Below are positions 45,801 to 57,100 of a stretch of DNA of 64,000 nt, piece after piece. The stretch comes from a virus, in the IMG/VR virus record IMGVR_UViG_3300034683_000092, positions 32,584 through 96,583 of that record; one strand, given 5' to 3'. The position numbers and the translations under genes were made by a program. Position 1 is the stretch's first letter. Each line of letters begins with the position of its first letter. The notes beneath the pieces were generated by a model. The model saw only the letters and a list, made by a program, of their open reading frames with translations, ran no database searches and was not told the origin of the DNA.

Positions 45801-48800
45801 ATAGTTGCTTTTGCTACTGATTTGTTATTTAATAACGTGTTTATTTGGTCTACAAAAGATGTTATAGATGAGACATTATGTACTCCTAATGGGTTGACAG
45901 CATTTGCGTCAAATAGATTAGCTGTGCATTTTGTATCTACACTATACCCAAGCTTTCTCTTTTTACCTTGAAAAGCATCTGCTGTCTCAGAGATTTCAAC
46001 AACATCGCTTCTGTATGGCACAATTAATGTAGGAGAATTCTCTATACCAAGCCCATTGCCGTTAAGTGCAAAATAACTATTTAACGGAGAACCGAGAGAA
46101 TCAAATGAAGCTGTTTTACTTATTTGGTTTGGGTCTCCAAGCATTAATAGTTTTACAGGTTTTAGACCAGTAGACTTTCTAGATTTATTTACTTCATCTA
46201 TTACGCTAGCTATACTATTTAATTCGTCCTTGCTAAGAAAAGCTGCTTCATCTACTACCAATAGTTTTACAGTATTTGGAATGTCTTCCTTAGAGATATT
46301 CAAAGATGCTTTAGGAGTTTCTATCTTTCTACCAGGAAATACTGTAGCATTTAAATCAATAGTATTACTTTCTGTGTTGCTAAAAGCTATTACTTCATTA
46401 TCTTTTAAATATCCAAGTTTAGATAATAGATTTAGCGTCCATTTAACTACTATTTTTGTTTTTCCAGTTCCAGCGATACCTTGAACAAACATAGCTCCAT
46501 CTAATCCATCAGGTCTGTTCTTATTCTTCAAAGACTTCTCGTCTTTACTAGGTCTTAGAAACCATTTTATTACACTATGGATTGCAATCCTTTGTTGCTT
46601 TGTTGGAGCTATAACTAATGAAGGGTTATTCTTTTTTGCGTCAGATAATAAACTTTCTTCTGCATCAACTGTTTTAGCTCTGTTAAAATCAGACCTCAGA
46701 TCGTTTGATAGATTAGTTAACTGCTGTGCCTTCTTTATTAAATAGATACTTTTTATAAATGCATTTGTTAATTCCGCATCATTTAAAATAGTATATATAC
46801 CAGACGCAACTTCTGCTTGCAAATCTAAGAGCAATCTATTTATGTCTAGCGTAGCCATATATTTTTCTAGAGCAGTAGATTTCTCTTCTGGTATATTGCC
46901 TGGTCGATTTGCGGTTCTTAAAAATGTAGTATATAAATCAACGGCTCCTCTAGATGGATTATATCCTATTATGTATTGAATAAAAGACGAGAACACTCTT
47001 AGTTCTTCTGGTACTGCTGAAGTACCCATACTGCGATAAATCAGACTACCATCTAATTCGTCAGGGACTTCATTTTGTAGTTCCTTAATCCTTTTGTCTA
47101 TCTGAGTTGAAATAAAGCTTTCTACATTCTCGTTTTCCTTTGCTAACTGAATTATTTTATCGTAGAATACAGAAGCCATAGGTCTATCATCTGTTCCAGA
47201 TAAAATAGAAAGTAAATTATTAGCCTCTTTCTCAGGTAGCAACTTTTTAAACTCGTCAAACAATTCAGCGTCTTCTACTACAAGCTTATCACCTTTTAAT
47301 GAAAGTCCTAGTGACTCTAATTTAGACACTGCGTCTTCTGATGCTAAAGTAGAATCCAATGCAGACTTATTTGCGCTATTTAATGATACCTGCTGATATA
47401 ATGCGTTTAACAGTTCTATTTGCTTTTCTAAATCATCTGCTATCGCATCAAATTCTGGCATTAGTGAAGAATATCTATTTCTATAAACAGACAATCTGCT
47501 TTTAGCCTTTTTTATTTCTCTATCTAAAGCTTGCTTGTCAGAGTATGTTTCTATTTCTGAATTTATTCTAGCAATATATTTGTTTAGTTCATCAATATAC
47601 TCTTTTGCAAATTGAACTTTTAGAAACACATCAAACGATTTAGCTTCTTTGTTTAGTTCTTCAAATTTTTGTTCTCTGTTTGCAATAGCGGTATCAAGCA
47701 ATGAAGCTGCTTTTTCTATGTCCATATACATGGATGAGTAATCATTTAATTGTGCTCTCAACTGGCTTATTCTTTGAAGGCCCATTTGAATCATTGATGG
47801 ATCCTGCTCGTTTGCTACCGATTCGTTTATGTCAGATAGTTCACGTTCTATTTCGTTCGATCTATTTAAAACATAGTCTTTCGCCTTTTGGACAATTGAT
47901 TTTCTAGGATAATCAAATTTGTCATCCCATGCTATAATTTCTGCATTCTCTAAGCCATAATTTAGAACATCAAAAGCGTTGTTTAATCCTTCATCTGAAT
48001 TTATATCATTTCCAATATTACTCATCTTTTCATATAAAGATGAAGTCATTACTCTTGACTTTCCAATGTTATAAATCCATTTATCTCTAAATCCTAGCTT
48101 TACTCCATTTATTATATCGTCTACGGATAAACCAGTTTTAATGAAGTCCAGACCGTACATTAAAGCATCCTTGCTTGTACCGTGAATAGCAATTGTTTCC
48201 TCTATTTCGTATCTTATATCCGAAAGCCTTTGATCGTTTTTGTACTTATTAGATATTTCTTCTTTTTTTGCATTTAAATCATCATTTATAGATTTTAAAG
48301 ATTCCGCTTTTTCTTCATCAGATTTTGATTCATCTAATTTAACCTCTTCTATTTTATCAGCATACTCTTTATCTAAAGCAAGCAATTTATCTTGTTCTTC
48401 TTTTGTCATGGCAGGCTTTGCAGACTCTTTGTTAAGCTCTAGCTTCAAAGCGTCAACCTTATTTAAATCCTGTTTAATGGCGTCAACTGCTTTTGTTACG
48501 CCTTCTTTTGTGCTTAATTCAGCTATTAGATTTGTTGACTCATCTTTTAATCCAGAGTATCTCGCTCGCTCTTCATCAGATTTAGCTCTTTCCATACCTC
48601 TAGAGAATACTTGCTCCTGTTGCATAGCATAGAATAGGGCCTTTTCTAAATAATATAAATAGCCACTATTTGAATTGTCAGTTAATAATGATGAATCAGT
48701 ATTGTCTGATATGATAGATTTAGCTTTAGTGTACTGCTCCATCATAGTGTCAAGAGAGGCTTTCAATTGATCTACTCTTTCTTGAGTTGTCTCATCTGGC

Positions 48801-50632
48801 TGGTTTTTAAGCATTGCATCAAGGTCTGATTTAACACCGTCTAAAGCTTCTTGCTCATTAGTATAAAATGTTCCATCGACTTTTTGCATGGCGCCCCAAA
48901 ATAAATCTCCTAGCTTAGCCGTTGTAACAGCTTCTGCTAATGGCTCTGATAAATCTGTGTCTTCTGTAGCAGCAAAAGCTAAAGCTTCAATTGCAGACTT
49001 ATCTCTAGTCTTATACTCTAAGACCTTCATTATTTTATCTAAATCATAATGAGTCTTTCCGTTCTCGTCAGTATAAACTTTGATCTTTTTACCAGTAGGA
49101 TTGCCTTCTTCATCTAATTCATCTTGCTCGCCAAATTCTTTTAATAAAGAGCTATCTACATCCATCATAGCTAAATTGCTATTGCGCATGTACTTGCTTA
49201 GCGTCTCCCATTTGCTTGCTAACACAGAGGCCTCAGCAGCCTCTCTACGCCTAGTTCCATGAGCAGCCATGCCACCCATCAATAATCCAGTAATACCGCC
49301 TAACAAAGCCTCTGAAGAGCCTTCTGGATCTTGCATAAATATATTCTTAACGAATTGATTTACATAAGACCCTAGTCTGCTATCATCTCCATTAGTTCTA
49401 AACAGTCTTTCTTCTTCATATTTAGCAATTGCATTTTGAGCGCCTTCTTCTGATGATTCAGATACATAGCTTAATCCCATGTCTTTTAAAGTACCCTTCC
49501 ATACGTTTATGCTTTTTGGGTCTAGTTCTCCATCCATTATTTTCTTAGCAACAGATTTTGTTCCGTTTTTTAAGAATCTATTGAATAGCACAGACTGTAT
49601 TGTGTTTGGCAAAACAAGAACCGCTGAGTTTGCTAGAAAGACATTCTTAGCTGATTCACCTTTCTCAAAGTCAAACTTCTCATTATATTCTCTTAGCATG
49701 TCGTCTTTTAATTGACTAGCTAATTTCAGCAGTTTTTCTTTTGGCCCATCAATAATTACTCCGCTTTCTTCTTTTGCAAATGATGGAGGATATTTAGAAG
49801 CTTCTTCTTCAAGCTTTAATATCTCTTTATATCTTGGATCTTTTGTAGCATTAGTCATTATATAGTCATTTCGACTAGCTTCAATCGATTTAGCTACTTG
49901 GCTCGCTTCTAATCCAGCTTCGTTAATTGTATTTACAGCAGTTGTAAGACCTATTGATCCATACTGTAATGCTTTACCAGCCATTCCAACAGCTTTTAAT
50001 GCAGAGCCAACCCCTGCGCCAGTAGCCATAGCTGATGCACTAAATGCTATTCCATCAAATAAATCCTCAGTCCAGAATTTTGCTGTCCCAATTTTATCAG
50101 CAAGCGATTCAGTTTGATAGTAGTCATCTCCTCCATATACAGGAAGGCTTTCTTTTAAACTATCATCCCAGGCTTGCATAGCTTCTGATACAGGATTATT
50201 ATAAGTCTTTTCTAATGACCTTGCAAAATCAACGTCTTTGTCTTTGCTTATAGCGTCAGATATTAAATCAGGAATAGTACCTCCTAAAAAAGACGCTCCC
50301 ATAGCTACACTAGATAATGTTTTAGGAATTATTGATGTAGCACGTGATACTAATGCATTTCCAAAAGCGTCATACCAAGGTTGTTCTTCCGCTCTCCATT
50401 GATTCAAATTATCAACTTGTTCTTGGAATAACTCAATTGATGTATCGTCATATTGACTTTCACCAAAATCTTCACCAAGTGATTGAGTAAATGAAAAACC
50501 CCTATTTGGATCAAAGTTACTGACAGCATAATCTAATATGCTGCCAGTCTTATCCTTTTTAATATTTGAATCACTATCTATATTCTCTTGCCCAACAACT
50601 TCTGGTTGGTTATAAAGCTCTCTTGATACCAT
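42872..50632 (-). CDS. Giant virion cargo protein with SF1 helicase domain
   Basis: 2586 aa. The N-terminal region has hydrophobic, Gly/Ala-rich segments (about residues 90-130, 195-240 and 440-455) that suit a protein passing the tail and membrane. The middle is coiled coil. An SF1 (RecD/Pif1-like) helicase follows: Walker A GIAGTGKT (1385-1392), Walker B VVDEAAF (D1461, E1462), LMLGDPNQ, a YRS motif and MYTMISRATKYAL. A very acidic linker and a C-terminal domain of unknown fold come after. It is the gene immediately upstream of the RNA polymerase in the late operon, so it is probably injected with it and may aid its transcription or DNA entry. Confidence 0.85.
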   Translation of the reverse strand: MVSRELYNQPEVVGQENIDSDSNIKKDKTGSILDYAVSNFDPNRGFSFTQSLGEDFGESQYDDTSIELFQEQVDNLNQWRAEEQPWYDAFGNALVSRATSIIPKTLSSVAMGASFLGGTIPDLISDAISKDKDVDFARSLEKTYNNPVSEAMQAWDDSLKESLPVYGGDDYYQTESLADKIGTAKFWTEDLFDGIAFSASAMATGAGVGSALKAVGMAGKALQYGSIGLTTAVNTINEAGLEASQVAKSIEASRNDYIMTNATKDPRYKEILKLEEEASKYPPSFAKEESGVIIDGPKEKLLKLASQLKDDMLREYNEKFDFEKGESAKNVFLANSAVLVLPNTIQSVLFNRFLKNGTKSVAKKIMDGELDPKSINVWKGTLKDMGLSYVSESSEEGAQNAIAKYEEERLFRTNGDDSRLGSYVNQFVKNIFMQDPEGSSEALLGGITGLLMGGMAAHGTRRREAAEASVLASKWETLSKYMRNSNLAMMDVDSSLLKEFGEQDELDEEGNPTGKKIKVYTDENGKTHYDLDKIMKVLEYKTRDKSAIEALAFAATEDTDLSEPLAEAVTTAKLGDLFWGAMQKVDGTFYTNEQEALDGVKSDLDAMLKNQPDETTQERVDQLKASLDTMMEQYTKAKSIISDNTDSSLLTDNSNSGYLYYLEKALFYAMQQEQVFSRGMERAKSDEERARYSGLKDESTNLIAELSTKEGVTKAVDAIKQDLNKVDALKLELNKESAKPAMTKEEQDKLLALDKEYADKIEEVKLDESKSDEEKAESLKSINDDLNAKKEEISNKYKNDQRLSDIRYEIEETIAIHGTSKDALMYGLDFIKTGLSVDDIINGVKLGFRDKWIYNIGKSRVMTSSLYEKMSNIGNDINSDEGLNNAFDVLNYGLENAEIIAWDDKFDYPRKSIVQKAKDYVLNRSNEIERELSDINESVANEQDPSMIQMGLQRISQLRAQLNDYSSMYMDIEKAASLLDTAIANREQKFEELNKEAKSFDVFLKVQFAKEYIDELNKYIARINSEIETYSDKQALDREIKKAKSRLSVYRNRYSSLMPEFDAIADDLEKQIELLNALYQQVSLNSANKSALDSTLASEDAVSKLESLGLSLKGDKLVVEDAELFDEFKKLLPEKEANNLLSILSGTDDRPMASVFYDKIIQLAKENENVESFISTQIDKRIKELQNEVPDELDGSLIYRSMGTSAVPEELRVFSSFIQYIIGYNPSRGAVDLYTTFLRTANRPGNIPEEKSTALEKYMATLDINRLLLDLQAEVASGIYTILNDAELTNAFIKSIYLIKKAQQLTNLSNDLRSDFNRAKTVDAEESLLSDAKKNNPSLVIAPTKQQRIAIHSVIKWFLRPSKDEKSLKNKNRPDGLDGAMFVQGIAGTGKTKIVVKWTLNLLSKLGYLKDNEVIAFSNTESNTIDLNATVFPGRKIETPKASLNISKEDIPNTVKLLVVDEAAFLSKDELNSIASVIDEVNKSRKSTGLKPVKLLMLGDPNQISKTASFDSLGSPLNSYFALNGNGLGIENSPTLIVPYRSDVVEISETADAFQGKKRKLGYSVDTKCTANLFDANAVNPLGVHNVSSITSFVDQINTLLNNKSVAKATIVYNTQDELNSLTRAFADVDPSRYEFVFYKDMQGRTIDSIFVYITPNGFASYQKKQDSEFNTAMYTMISRATKYALIYNAQRPDGSYPFGDNKFISSITSTAEESKKSIKNNYNVYSDDLIFEKQVLSGTSTKKATRTKEEKAEEKLVNNTEEEAELDEAREEVEEAQADLNEDFEDVLDDGSLIPEEDLSDEEQSDESIVGVNIEGNVVSFKMEHPTSSSIIDSVDSPVKKGAELVFLRVNKNGKMMIGVYAKKQNGDLVNVGMLSQAEVAMLNLADEVTGDKNSITIEKVKNIDKISKSAFIKLNGENISGKIVSSPKKLKFVYSENSFDENTDGNMISRVLQKVSNAFGVEFNSNSIVGFKIFSNKDLEDEALKTKKLYSGSHVYMILNIPNSKKQIYVALSAKKMSNTGLAKIGKNGRDLNVKSIISDLANSFKSISTYFMNEDFKLGNLKFNNFIHQFSKLLNESNGFSLPDGVISFEHFDSYGQTLLKEIFNDSVDELNGFYNLHKKELATILSSLYDESMVSTKADLSIDEEVNKYGFAESIAVYNGQFNSALSNIFDLISDKYDAEEAYNAYSNAKDLPSLSRQSFLGIYNLLATAKDKEAMYLQLIDIFTGKSFLSGKIFSKGASVVIAEELGLSKSKDDVQLVRCVRDLTKSILDKSPIQTMPGSPVNGILYKYSYGNEGSGVGSIYYMNSDDENQLADFKKLESKRISKKNSSNAQTSFDYLVRSNKSMEGYRRQANETEREKRNFLFYGEPILPTEVKYGLKFKRFLSELAGIKEDQLPNFSSDRDKVEQSLINSGFSIDQAAAVLDEYETNGLKTVTTDVLESSIDDNNNIPLDRNYYNSMSKNMNDSKGVLNDEEMSDFIKEISSNLMTNLSEVNPTEISISVESGSSIKKETNALAVQEKTISIEEDLNDDFIEASLFDDLSGNVAEAEKAFMSEENGLSLQENLFNQSEINNAEDRKKKC

Positions 50633-52393
50633 TTATTTAGTGTCTTTTCTTTGTTCAGTAGGAGTTATAAATCCTTTACTAACTGCAAATCTAGTAGTTA
50701 AATTAAGCATGTCTTCTGGAGACATAGCCTCTACCTCACCTGTTTTATCATTCCTTGCTAATATCTCTAATCCATTTAATCCCTTTGACAACTGGAATGT
50801 CACGCCGTAATCAGTTTGTATTTGTTTTGGCTCAGAAAATAGCCCAGCAGTTTGGTCGTATTCCATAGCTTTAGCCATTGTAGACCAAACGGCTTCTTCG
50901 CTCTTATCCATAGCTTTATGAACAACATGCCCATTTATGACCTTTGTGAACATCGGTCGTCCATTTACTGAGGTTATATCCCACGGCTGTTTTGAGTTGC
51001 TAATTAACGTACCATAATCCTTTGTATTCATATCTATTTCACCCAGATATTCGCTTGGCGTTGCATTCTTGAGCGGTTTACCATCAATATAAATAGGCTT
51101 TTTATCAGATGTCATACTTGCTAAATCCCAGTACTTATCTGAATTACCAAATGCAGAATAATCATCTCTTTGTGAAATCTGTGCTGATGCAAATCCTCCA
51201 GATGAAGCCGAATTATAATATAGAGTTAATATATCCTTGTCAGTCATATTTTTAATAGGAACGCCTTCTACGCCTCTAGACGTAGTTCCTTTAATATTAC
51301 CGTAAGTAGATTTCATCTTTTTAACAATAGAATCATACGTTTGGTTATATTTATTTATAATAGGGCTGATTTTCTCGTCTTTTGTAAACATGACGTCAAA
51401 ATTCTTAGGTTTCTCAGCAGCTACTCTCTTTTGTGGTTCAGCTTGTGAGTAATTAAATATATCTAATGGTTGCGGATCAGGGGTTTCTAGTGTCTTTTTA
51501 TATCTAAGCAGCTCTTTGTCGTTCTCTAGTTTTTTAGATTCTAACGCAGAACTCATACCATACTGATCTGCCATGTTACCCCATTTATCTTCTCCAACTG
51601 CTGCCGCCAACCCAAGTCTTGCGTGTTGCTTTAATCGTTTGTATTCGTTGCTGTCTACTCCAAACATCTCAGCAGCACCGCTCGCCTCCATTGTGGTATC
51701 AACTATACCAGATAGATAATTAGTTATATTGTCAAATGTAGTCTTATCACCATTATCTAATGCAGCTTTTTGTATTTGTTCTAATGTAGCACCCTGTCCG
51801 TATTTAACAAAATATTGATAATTAATTCCAGCAGCTTTAACAAGCTCAGGTGTTACATTTGTCGTCTTAGCAACAACAGATGCTTGTTGGGCAACTGTTT
51901 TCATAAGCTCTCTACCGCTTTTACCAGATTGCATATATATACTAGGGTCTGCAAGTCCCTCGGTTAAGCTTTTTTTGTATGGATCTACATACTCATACGT
52001 ATCATCGTTTAGCTTTTTTTCAGCTAATGTTTTTGCTGCTTGTTCTCTTTTTAGAGCAACACTTTGCAACGGCATCAACTTCTCATTGTAATCTTTCTTT
52101 ATATTTAAAAGATTCCTTCTTGTTGCTCCACCGACTACTCCTTTGTTAGACAGCTCATCTATTGCTGAAGTAACAGTACCACTATATCTATTTAATTCAG
52201 ATATAGCCTCTTGGTCTACGCCCTGCACAAGCATAGTCTTTAATAGTGCAGCCTTGTCTTGCTCCGCTTGATATTCTTTCTCTGCCTCAATATGCTGTTG
52301 TGCCAGCATTTGGGCTGGATATAAAATTTCTTGCATTGACAGCGGAGTAAACTTTGCAACAGATGATCTATCTTGTGATGAATAACTAGCCAT
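50633..52393 (-). CDS. Capsid cargo / ejection protein candidate, 586 aa
   Basis: Helical, Gln/Lys/Glu-rich start (SMQEILYPAQMLAQQHIEAE, then KEYQAEQDKAALL) with many long helices and low-complexity repeats. Position between the 595-aa protein and the helicase protein, in the late minus-strand operon, matches the cargo proteins of crAss-like virions. It ends one base before the 2586-aa protein's start and its start overlaps the previous stop. The function (tail/ejection or scaffold) is inferred from context only. Confidence 0.6.
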   Translation of the reverse strand: MASYSSQDRSSVAKFTPLSMQEILYPAQMLAQQHIEAEKEYQAEQDKAALLKTMLVQGVDQEAISELNRYSGTVTSAIDELSNKGVVGGATRRNLLNIKKDYNEKLMPLQSVALKREQAAKTLAEKKLNDDTYEYVDPYKKSLTEGLADPSIYMQSGKSGRELMKTVAQQASVVAKTTNVTPELVKAAGINYQYFVKYGQGATLEQIQKAALDNGDKTTFDNITNYLSGIVDTTMEASGAAEMFGVDSNEYKRLKQHARLGLAAAVGEDKWGNMADQYGMSSALESKKLENDKELLRYKKTLETPDPQPLDIFNYSQAEPQKRVAAEKPKNFDVMFTKDEKISPIINKYNQTYDSIVKKMKSTYGNIKGTTSRGVEGVPIKNMTDKDILTLYYNSASSGGFASAQISQRDDYSAFGNSDKYWDLASMTSDKKPIYIDGKPLKNATPSEYLGEIDMNTKDYGTLISNSKQPWDITSVNGRPMFTKVINGHVVHKAMDKSEEAVWSTMAKAMEYDQTAGLFSEPKQIQTDYGVTFQLSKGLNGLEILARNDKTGEVEAMSPEDMLNLTTRFAVSKGFITPTEQRKDTK

Positions 52394-54173
52394 TCTTTAC
52401 CTCCTTTGCTTTTCTATTTCTTTTAGACCAAGCTTTGGCTGGGACTTTAGACATCGAGTCTTCTAATAGAGAAATAACACTATTATCACTAGTTGGATTA
52501 TTCTTATCTTTATTAATATATTCACCAGTAGCAGAATATCCATATAGCTTAGGAGCTAAATTCATCCATCTTTGTTCAGTTCCAATAGCTCCAAGGTTTT
52601 CACCAAGTCCAGCTATTTGTTCTCTGATAGCATTTCTTCTAGCCGCTCTATTAGCTGCATTCGTTGCTATCATCCTATCTTCTGCATTTGCATTGTATTG
52701 ATCTGCGGCCATACGCATTTGAGCATTAGCTTGCGATGTAGCTCTGTTAAACTCTAATGTTTTAGCAAGCATATCTCTATTATATTCTTTTGACTTAATA
52801 GCTGTGTCTCCGTAGGCATCGTATAGATTGTTCATAGCTGCAATCATAGAGGCATTAGCTACGCCTCTATTTCCACCAGAAGAGCCTTGTATCTTATCTG
52901 CTAGATTAGCATAATTACTAGTTAACTTGTTTGTTAGATACTCTTGATCAATTGGATCGTAAGACATCTTTTCAGACAGCAACGGAGCTTCTATTTTAGA
53001 TGTTCGTATAGTTTCTGGAGTAGACGCAATGTCTGATGCCAATCCTATTACATTAGAAGCTACTGGAGCGTATCTAAGCCAATCTCCGTAAGCGTGTTTA
53101 ACTGTTTTAGGATTTCCATTTATTGATACTTCCTGATGCCCTGGAGCCTCTTTAAATGCGCCTGTAGCATGCCCATAGGCAAGCCATGCATTATATGCTG
53201 ATTTTGATTTAAAATTCATTTGACCACCACTTTTAAATTGGTTAGTATTTTCTGATATTGCGTTGTGTTCTTCTTGCGCAGACATTAAATAATCCATTTG
53301 CTTGTTTAATCCACGCTTGCTAATTAAGTCAAGAGGCCTTTCCTCTGATTCTTTTTGAATTGTTTTTGCAGCAGAAGAAAAGGTTCTATTATTAAGCATC
53401 CCTGGCAGTCCAAATCGTTGCGCTTTGCTTAATTTGTTTCTATCAGAAAATATATAATCTTTCCATTTAGTTTCTCCTTGTTCAACTAGATTCAACTCGC
53501 CATTCTCGTTATATCCCTGTGGTATTCCTCCAAACGGGTTTTCTTCATGAGATCCACCATTTTTAAATTCTACAAGACTTCCTCCTTCTGCTAGTTGACT
53601 AGACAAACTACTGTATATAGAGTCTTCTGTTAGTTCTGTATTTTGAGCATTTATATTATTCATAGCAGCTCTTTCAGCTCTTCGTTTAGCTCTCTTTCTT
53701 TTACTATTACCAAATATAGATGAAACGGCTCCTCCAACTAATCCAACGCCAGCACCAATGGCTGTACCTATGCCTGGGGCTATAGCTGTTCCAGCAGCAG
53801 CTCCAGATGCAGCTCCGCCAAGCCCAGAGCTTACAGCGTTTGTTTTAGGCATTTCATATCCTTTAAAATCTGTAGCTTTTGAAAGAAGCTCTTGCTTACT
53901 TCCAGAAGTAAAATCCTGTTCTTGTATTTTTGGAACGCTTAGATTACCAGCCATCGTTTGATATAGACCAACAGCTCCTTGAACTCCACCAGCTATATTA
54001 CTTAGACCTATTGATGGAGCCTGCGCCCCCTGTATTGGTTGCGCTATGTTCGGTGTTGGTGCTTGATTTAGATTAGTCGCTGGAGCCATATAAGAAGGCA
54101 TCGCTGATTGAGGTATTACTAATGGGCCTCCAGGATAAAGCATCTTGAAGCCTCTTTGTTTCTTTTTTGCCAT
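52386..54173 (-). CDS. Capsid cargo / ejection protein candidate, 595 aa
   Basis: After a Pro/Gln-rich N-terminus, a Gly/Ala-rich hydrophobic stretch (GAASGAAAGTAIAPGIGTAI, then GAGVGLVGGAVSSIFG, about residues 116-155) precedes a very basic segment (SKRKRAKRRAER). Such a hairpin-like membrane segment is common in phage proteins that enter the host envelope. A later block (LAEGGSLVEFKNGGSHEENP and LVEQGETKWKDYIFSD) is familiar from crAss-like phage homologues. Overlaps both neighbours slightly. Role in DNA injection is inferred. Confidence 0.65.
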   Translation of the reverse strand: MAKKKQRGFKMLYPGGPLVIPQSAMPSYMAPATNLNQAPTPNIAQPIQGAQAPSIGLSNIAGGVQGAVGLYQTMAGNLSVPKIQEQDFTSGSKQELLSKATDFKGYEMPKTNAVSSGLGGAASGAAAGTAIAPGIGTAIGAGVGLVGGAVSSIFGNSKRKRAKRRAERAAMNNINAQNTELTEDSIYSSLSSQLAEGGSLVEFKNGGSHEENPFGGIPQGYNENGELNLVEQGETKWKDYIFSDRNKLSKAQRFGLPGMLNNRTFSSAAKTIQKESEERPLDLISKRGLNKQMDYLMSAQEEHNAISENTNQFKSGGQMNFKSKSAYNAWLAYGHATGAFKEAPGHQEVSINGNPKTVKHAYGDWLRYAPVASNVIGLASDIASTPETIRTSKIEAPLLSEKMSYDPIDQEYLTNKLTSNYANLADKIQGSSGGNRGVANASMIAAMNNLYDAYGDTAIKSKEYNRDMLAKTLEFNRATSQANAQMRMAADQYNANAEDRMIATNAANRAARRNAIREQIAGLGENLGAIGTEQRWMNLAPKLYGYSATGEYINKDKNNPTSDNSVISLLEDSMSKVPAKAWSKRNRKAKEVKNG

Positions 54174-57100
54174 TATATTGTATATGTTATTATTAAATCA
54201 TGAAAAACAAGTTTAGCTGGTTTAGACTGAAACTTATTATTATAAACAAGTTTTAGTGATGCCCACGGATTTCTAATTCTATGTATAGAGTTAGCTTCCC
54301 TAGGTAATGTAGAATTCCATATTCTAAACCGCCTAGTAGTGCCTTTTTCTATCACAGGAGTAGACTTAGTATTATCCATTATGTATTTAAATCCATTCTG
54401 ATATTCATTGCTTATAGATAAACTATTAAAAGACTCTTCTGGAACAAGTATATTATATTCGTTAGAGTTTGAATCATAAGAGAATACATCAGCTCTCCAT
54501 TGGATATTGTCGAATATTTTATCTAGAACTCCATCTGGATTAATGAATAATTCAACGTGTGAATCTTTTTTATTACCAAAGAATGTGTTGTAATCTCCAT
54601 CAAACATTGAATAAACATCTGAATGACTATCAGTAGTATATCTGTTGGCTATTAAGGAGTTATTTATGCTATCCATAAATGATGTCTTATCATAAGAATA
54701 CCTCCCCTCAAAAGCTTGAAGTTTATCAGAGTATTTTATGCAATCATCTTTTGTTATAATATATACATCATTATTAGACAAATCTGAAATAACTCTCTCT
54801 ACATCAAAATCTATAGGATTCCATCTTTTGTCTTTATAGAATATGTTTTCTTTAAACCACTGGCTACACCCTGTTGTTTCAGAAATGCTTTGCAATGACT
54901 CTCCGTTAGTGTAAAACAATTCTTGTCTATTGCTGTCAACGAAGACAACACCATCTTTAAATTTATCTATAGACCATTTATTATCTGAGCCTATTTCTTT
55001 AGATATATATCTAGTGCTATCTATTTTTGCAGAAGAGGCTAACTCAATTGGAACTCCATCTGATGTATTTACTTGGACTCTTGAATTAAAGAATATCTTA
55101 AATAATCCCTTATTTTGGAATCCTAAAATGTTTTCTCCACTTGTGAATAACTTACTAATCTTTCCTTTTGTACCATCAACAAAATAGGTAGTACCTAATT
55201 GGATGCTAGTCCATTCGTCTATTTTAGCACCAGGTGATTTCTCGTTAGTTATTGCAAAAGCAGATGGCATATTATCTGAATCTAATAAGTCATGATCTAA
55301 ACTTTGGTATTTAAAATAGTTATTAGATTGAGAGTACACATCATTATATTTTCCGTATGTCTCAAACGTCGAGTATTTTGAATTAGATTCATATCTGTGT
55401 TTGTCATATCTGCCATCTAAGTTAGAGTACGATTCACATATAAATGATAACACATTTGAATTCTTTTGCCAAGAATCAGAAGATCTTGGAGTAGTTCTTA
55501 ACACATCATATCTTTGAATGAATGTATTTCCCTCTGTAATTTCTATTAAATCAGTAAATCCATTATTTATAATATCAGAAAGCTTTAAAGATTGACCACA
55601 TGGAATCCATATATTAGACTTCAATGATTCTTCTGTTGCAATCCAATTACCGTTGATAAACTCTTGACCACCATACTGTATTGAATAATTAGATGAATGC
55701 AAATCTCTTACTAAGTCTACAATCCAAAAATATCCATATGGAAATAAAGAAGTAAAACTATCGTATGAATATCCAAAGCAAGTATTAGTACTTAACAAAG
55801 GCAAATAGTATTTAGACCCGCCACTTTTTCTATAAAAAGGTTTTGTTAATCCAGAGTTCGTGTCTGGGTAAAGCATCTGTGGATTATATTCAGTTCTAGA
55901 TTCGCCTGGTACTTCAAATTGCGGCATAAGCATTTGATACGGCTGATCGCTAGAATACCCCAATGATAAAAGAATATGATTATTGGCTTTATAGTTTATG
56001 TATAAAGTTTGATCTGTGCTTAATGCGTTAATTTCATCAACATAATTGTTGTATATAATAGTGCCGCTATCTCCATCGTTTGAATCTTGTTGATATTTTA
56101 TTGTTTCATCTGTAGCCCTAACAATTGACGGTTTATATATATTTAAATCAGTAATGCTATTGTCTACTGAACTTAAAAACATTCTATTAAATCCACTAAA
56201 TATAATAGATGAAATGGATTTGTCAGAATATACTTTGCTTGACTCGTAGAGTAATTGTTTTGCATCCCACAACCTAGTCTCGTCAGTGGCATTAGGAGAT
56301 TTATAATACATTAATTTTGTCGATGCAAACTTAGATATATTTTCATATGACAAGCTTGTTTGAGCTTTGTTTTTGTCATATTTAGTGTCTGTGTTTGTAA
56401 TACTACCATAGTTTTCTGCCATAGCAGTAGCAAATGCTACTCCTCTCAATCTAAGCTTATCGCATGATGCAAGCATTGAATCTATACTTGAATCATTAAC
56501 TTCTGGCGTCCAAAGATTTATTACATTCTTATCTATAAAATATCTTTCAGGATAAGATAATTCGCTATTTGTTATAGATACATGATCTGATGCTATTATA
56601 TATTGATATGGCGATGAGAAATCTGGATCACCAGTTGAAGAAGATACCATTGCTATCTCTGTAGGAGAGTCTTTTAGATATGGATATTTCTTTGTTCCAA
56701 TATTCATACCAGGCCCTCTATATGATAAAAACGAAAATGGGTCTACAAGCATCGGGCCAGCATTTATAGTAGGCCAAGCTGGCCATTCGTTTATAAATTC
56801 CTTATTTGGTCTAGATAAATAATCTGGTACAGCAAATGGTGAATTCCTATATCTATTAGAAACATTTGCAATAGTATTAGTTATAACTCCTTGAGCAATA
56901 ATGCTCTTGTCGCTATTTTTAGGATCTACAAAAACTGGTCTGATTGCCTTAAAGCCATTTGAATATAGCTTTGATATTACATTTTGAAATTTAGCATTGT
57001 TTTGTATTGATCCATATACAGGATTTATTGAAAACTCAAAATTGCCATAGTTTTTATCTAGTTTATTAGACTGATAGCTAATTGGCACTTTAAACTCTTT

